Shown piece after piece: positions 61,322 to 64,000 of a stretch of 64,000 bases of DNA. This stretch comes from Chitinophagales bacterium. GTDB taxonomy: Bacteria; Bacteroidota; Bacteroidia; Chitinophagales; JADJOU01. How positions within the stretch are numbered: position 1 is the stretch's first letter; each line of letters begins with the position of its first letter. The notes beneath the pieces were generated by a model. That model worked only from the letters and a program-made list of their open reading frames with translations, was not told the DNA's origin and did no database searches. The DNA is taken from the NCBI GenBank assembly GCA_016787225.1, contig JAEUUY010000030.1:101820-165819 (forward strand), written 5' to 3'. The position numbers and the translations under genes were made by a program.

Positions 61322-63538
61322 TTATAAAGCCATTTTTTCCTGAATCGAATTCAGGTGAATATTTTTATACCCTTCTATGATGCCAAAATCTAAACCATCG
61401 ATGACAACATTTTTACCCTTGACTTCCCCTAATTTAGAACAAGTCAAATTCATAGTGCTACAGAATTTTTCTAGCTCGGATGCCTTACTCGCCTCTATAG
61501 AGACGATAGCCCTGCCTTGTGCTTCACCGAATAAGAATGCATCTTTTCGAATGCTAGTATCAGTCGCTATTTCAAACCCCAGGTCAGAAACATAAGCTGA
61601 TTCAAGAAGTGAAGTCACTAAGCCGCCATCTGCGACATCATGACAGGAAGCTAAAAGACCTTTACGAATCAATTGATAAATAGTTTTTTGCAATAATTTT
61701 TCTTCTTCCATGTTGAAATATGGTGCAGGACTTTCTTTGACACCGATGACATTAGCTAAATATTCGCTACCAGCCAAATCATTTTGAGATTTTCCGAGTA
61801 AATAAATGATATGTCCTTCTTTGCTAAATCCAAGACCTGTTTTGAGAATCAAATCCTCCATTCGACCTACCATACCTATCGTAGGTGTTGGGAATACGGG
61901 ACCTTTTTCATTTTGATTATAAAAACTGACATTCCCACCAGTTACGGGAGTGTTATGTGCACGACAGGCTTCACCCATCCCTTTGATAGCTTCTACAAAC
62001 TGCCAGTAAACTTCTGGCTTTTGAGGATTTCCAAAGTTTAAACAATTGGTAATAGCTAATGGCTCACCTCCACTACAAACTATGTTTCTGGCAGCTTCCG
62101 ACACTGCTATCATGGCACCCTGAAATGGATCATTATGGACATAGCGCGCATTGCAATCTACGGTAGATACGATAGCTTTATTGGTGCCTACGATTCGAGT
62201 AACTGCTGCATCTGATGGCGCATTGGTATTCGTATTATTCACACCTACCATACTATCATATTGGTTGTAAACCCAGCGCTTCGATGCAATATTTGGTTGT
62301 GCAGTTAACTCTTTTAATGCCTTGATATAATCCTTAGGCTCTTCTATTTTGGCTAAATCAAATTTTTTATATTCTGAGAAATATGCTGGTTCTGAGTATG
62401 GTCTATCATTTTGTGGTGCACCACCTCCCAGCACTAATTCAAATGCGGGAATCTGCGCCACCAATTCATTATTCATATAATAATTGAGAATTCCGTCTCC
62501 TGTCACCTCTCCTATTTGCACACAATTTAAATCCCACTTTTCAAATATATCCAAAGCTGCTTGCTCCTTTCCTTTTTCCAAAACCACAAGCATTCGCTCT
62601 TGACTTTCGGAAAGCAAAATTTCAAAAGGCTGCATATTTTTTTGTCTAGTGGGTACTTTATCGAGCCAGATATTCATTCCTACCTCACCTTTAGCACTCA
62701 TTTCAGAGGTAGAACAGGTAATTCCGGCAGCTCCCATATCTTGCATTCCCACTATGGCTCCTGTCTTAGCTAGTTCTAAACTAGCCTCCAGAAGTAATTT
62801 CTCCTGAAACGGATCCCCTACCTGCACTGCTGGCAAATCTGCTGCACTGTCTTCGGATATATCTTTCGAAGCAAATGAAGCACCACCTATACCGTCTTTT
62901 CCCGTATCTGATCCTACTATGAACACAGGATTTCCAACACCCTTGGCAGTAGCAGAGATGATATGATTGACGTCGATAATACCTACTGACATTGCATTTA
63001 CTAGTGGATTACCTTCGTATGCCGAGTCAAAAAAGGTCTCTCCTGCAACTGTAGGCACACCGAAACAATTTCCATAATCTCCAATTCCCTTCACTACACC
63101 TGAAAGTAGCCACTTCGTTTTAGAATCATTCAAGTCTCCAAATCGCAAAGAGTTCAGAGCTGCTACAGGTCTTGCGCCCATAGTAAATATATCCCTGTGA
63201 ATGCCGCCTACACCAGTAGCTGCTCCTTGATAGGGTTCTATCGCCGAAGGGTGATTGTGACTCTCTATTTTAAACACACAGCCTATACCTCCTCCAATAT
63301 CTACTACGCCTGCATTTTCTTCTCCAGCCTTTACTAGCATATTTTCGCCTTCACGTGGCAGTGTTTTTAGCCATTTGATAGAATTCTTATAACTACAATG
63401 CTCACTCCACATCACAGAAAAGATGCAGAGTTCAGTAAAATTAGGTTCTCTACCTAGTTTTTCAGCAATTGAATGAATTTCTTCTATCGTCAATCCAAGT
63501 TTGGTTCCTGAGTCAATGGTTTCGGGGGCTAATGACAT
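61322..63538 (-). CDS. purL: Phosphoribosylformylglycinamidine synthase, small PurL type
   Basis: A 738-residue enzyme converting FGAR to FGAM in purine synthesis. It has the small PurL length, so PurQ and PurS partners are required and not visible here. Landmarks are [10 protein letters not shown], the [24 protein letters not shown] site, [28 protein letters not shown] and [10 protein letters not shown]. Many Bacteroidota use the long single-chain form, so the short form is noteworthy. Possible -7 box TAACTTTG at 63622-63629 on the minus strand. Confidence 0.94.
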   Translation of the reverse strand: MSLAPETIDSGTKLGLTIEEIHSIAEKLGREPNFTELCIFSVMWSEHCSYKNSIKWLKTLPREGENMLVKAGEENAGVVDIGGGIGCVFKIESHNHPSAIEPYQGAATGVGGIHRDIFTMGARPVAALNSLRFGDLNDSKTKWLLSGVVKGIGDYGNCFGVPTVAGETFFDSAYEGNPLVNAMSVGIIDVNHIISATAKGVGNPVFIVGSDTGKDGIGGASFASKDISEDSAADLPAVQVGDPFQEKLLLEASLELAKTGAIVGMQDMGAAGITCSTSEMSAKGEVGMNIWLDKVPTRQKNMQPFEILLSESQERMLVVLEKGKEQAALDIFEKWDLNCVQIGEVTGDGILNYYMNNELVAQIPAFELVLGGGAPQNDRPYSEPAYFSEYKKFDLAKIEEPKDYIKALKELTAQPNIASKRWVYNQYDSMVGVNNTNTNAPSDAAVTRIVGTNKAIVSTVDCNARYVHNDPFQGAMIAVSEAARNIVCSGGEPLAITNCLNFGNPQKPEVYWQFVEAIKGMGEACRAHNTPVTGGNVSFYNQNEKGPVFPTPTIGMVGRMEDLILKTGLGFSKEGHIIYLLGKSQNDLAGSEYLANVIGVKESPAPYFNMEEEKLLQKTIYQLIRKGLLASCHDVADGGLVTSLLESAYVSDLGFEIATDTSIRKDAFLFGEAQGRAIVSIEASKASELEKFCSTMNLTCSKLGEVKGKNVVIDGLDFGIIEGYKNIHLNSIQEKMAL

Positions 63539-63621
63539 GATTTAGTGATAAATTGAAAGTATAAAGTTGAAAGTATAATTTAATTCAATTTGCCTTGAAT
63601 AAAAATATTCTATTTAAAGGG

Positions 63622-63629
63622 CAAAGTTA
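63622..63629 (-). promoter_or_regulatory. -7 box TAACTTTG for purL
   Basis: Minus-strand TAACTTTG, 83 bases before the purL ATG. The region between also contains a tandem TTGAAAGTATAA-type repeat (around 63555-63580). Confidence 0.4.
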
Positions 63630-63710
63630 AAAAGAAAAAGGCAAGTTATTGACGGAACATTTGCCCAAAGGTATATGTGTAGTGGAAAACTTTTTGTCAA
63701 TCGATTAAGG

Positions 63711-63744
63711 TTTCATAGCGCATGGTTCAAACCATACGCTATGA
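63711..63744 (-). terminator. Hairpin after the type-A T9SS cargo gene
   Basis: TTTCATAGCG pairs with CGCTATGAAA, and after a C/A mismatch ATGGTT pairs with AACCAT around CA. It lies 41 bases beyond the stop of the right-edge gene on the minus strand. The T-tract is short, so terminator activity is likely but not certain. Confidence 0.65.
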
Positions 63745-63784
63745 AAAATATGGCTATAATTATACTAATTAATAAAACTACAGT

Positions 63785-64000
63785 TTACTGAGCCATCATT
63801 TTAGCCTGTCTGCTAATAGTCTCCGTCTGGAAGTCAAGATAGTAAGTACCCTTAGCTAGCTGAAGCTGATTCATGTCTATCAAATTCTCGCCTGGTAATA
63901 ATCTATGTCTCTGATGGAAAACTTCTCTACCTGATAAATCATAAATATACATATTAACTTCTTCGGACTTATCACTTGTGTATTGAATAGTTATCTTATC
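63785..64000 (-). CDS. Right-edge gene: T9SS type-A sorting domain protein, 3' end only
   Basis: Seventy-one residues plus stop at the 3' end of a gene that continues beyond the window. They match the Por secretion tail (type-A CTD): NMYIYDLSGREVFHQ, then a Gly-containing turn LLPGENLIDM and LAKGTYYLDFQTE, finishing SRQAKMMAQ. This signal sends the protein through the T9SS and is usually removed at the surface. Nothing is known of the enzyme or adhesin part upstream. Confidence 0.9.
   Translation of the reverse strand, partial: DKITIQYTSDKSEEVNMYIYDLSGREVFHQRHRLLPGENLIDMNQLQLAKGTYYLDFQTETISRQAKMMAQ

Overview
The window comes from an AT-rich Bacteroidota chromosome. The evidence is type IX secretion genes (gldK, gldL and a partial gldM), a PorP/SprF protein next to a giant protein with a type-B T9SS sorting domain, a GLPGLI protein paired with an outer-membrane receptor, DUF4476, OstA-like and DUF4271 families, and repeated TAnnTTTG promoter -7 boxes. 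One spacing-correct TTG-N19-TATCTTTG promoter lies in front of tRNA-Glu. The order within the phylum cannot be fixed by eye.

Layout, left to right. 1-3614: gldM (cut by the left edge), gldL and gldK on the minus strand, forming the T9SS motor and ring core. 3759-9628, minus: hemD, a histone H1-like protein made of 48-bp repeats, a DUF4271-like membrane protein, a BamA/TamA-like barrel and a VWA membrane protein. 9974-14872, minus: a double-barrel OmpA protein, a MazG-type pyrophosphohydrolase, an acyltransferase-like protein, a geranylgeranylglyceryl phosphate synthase-family enzyme and an NlpC/P60 hydrolase. 15003-24022, plus: an alkyltransferase-like repair protein, a Wzz-like and an O-antigen ligase-like pair, a class IV aminotransferase, a PpiD-type foldase, two related LPP20-like secreted proteins and a DUF4476 protein. 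24044-28401, minus: a LolC/E-type permease, a BatA/VWA protein, DUF3467 and a PH+SHOCT protein.

28651-31967, plus: a compact accessory island. It holds a Dcm/EcoRII-like C5 cytosine methyltransferase, a long MvaI/BcnI-family endonuclease with an extra N-terminal domain (UbaLAI-like type IIE architecture) and two small membrane or BamE-like genes. 32075-52503, minus: GLPGLI protein and outer-membrane receptor; metG; an OmpA/TSP3 protein; a solitary korB overlapping a 49-residue lipoprotein gene; OstA-like and MlaD/MCE lipid-transport genes; then a T9SS module of a 1956-residue type-B adhesin, PorP/SprF and a PorE-like OmpA/TPR protein. 53117-63538: gcvP, an aspartate-type aminotransferase, a small membrane protein, tRNA-Glu, an LptF/G permease, a metallo-beta-lactamase-fold hydrolase, a Mpo1/DUF962 protein, an uncharacterised helical protein, a Nudix hydrolase and small-type purL. 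The right edge cuts a protein ending in a type-A T9SS sorting domain.

The common theme is envelope biogenesis: T9SS, outer-membrane insertion (BamA-like, PpiD), lipid and LPS transport (OstA, MlaD, LptF/G) and lipoprotein release. It is interspersed with housekeeping metabolism. No CRISPR array, prophage, insertion sequence or rRNA operon was seen. No wholly new system is demonstrable from sequence alone. The best candidates for follow-up are the restriction-modification island with its satellite genes, the LPP20-like paralogue cassette, the unlisted small lipoprotein fused to korB by overlap, and the structured 613-bp gap before gcvP.
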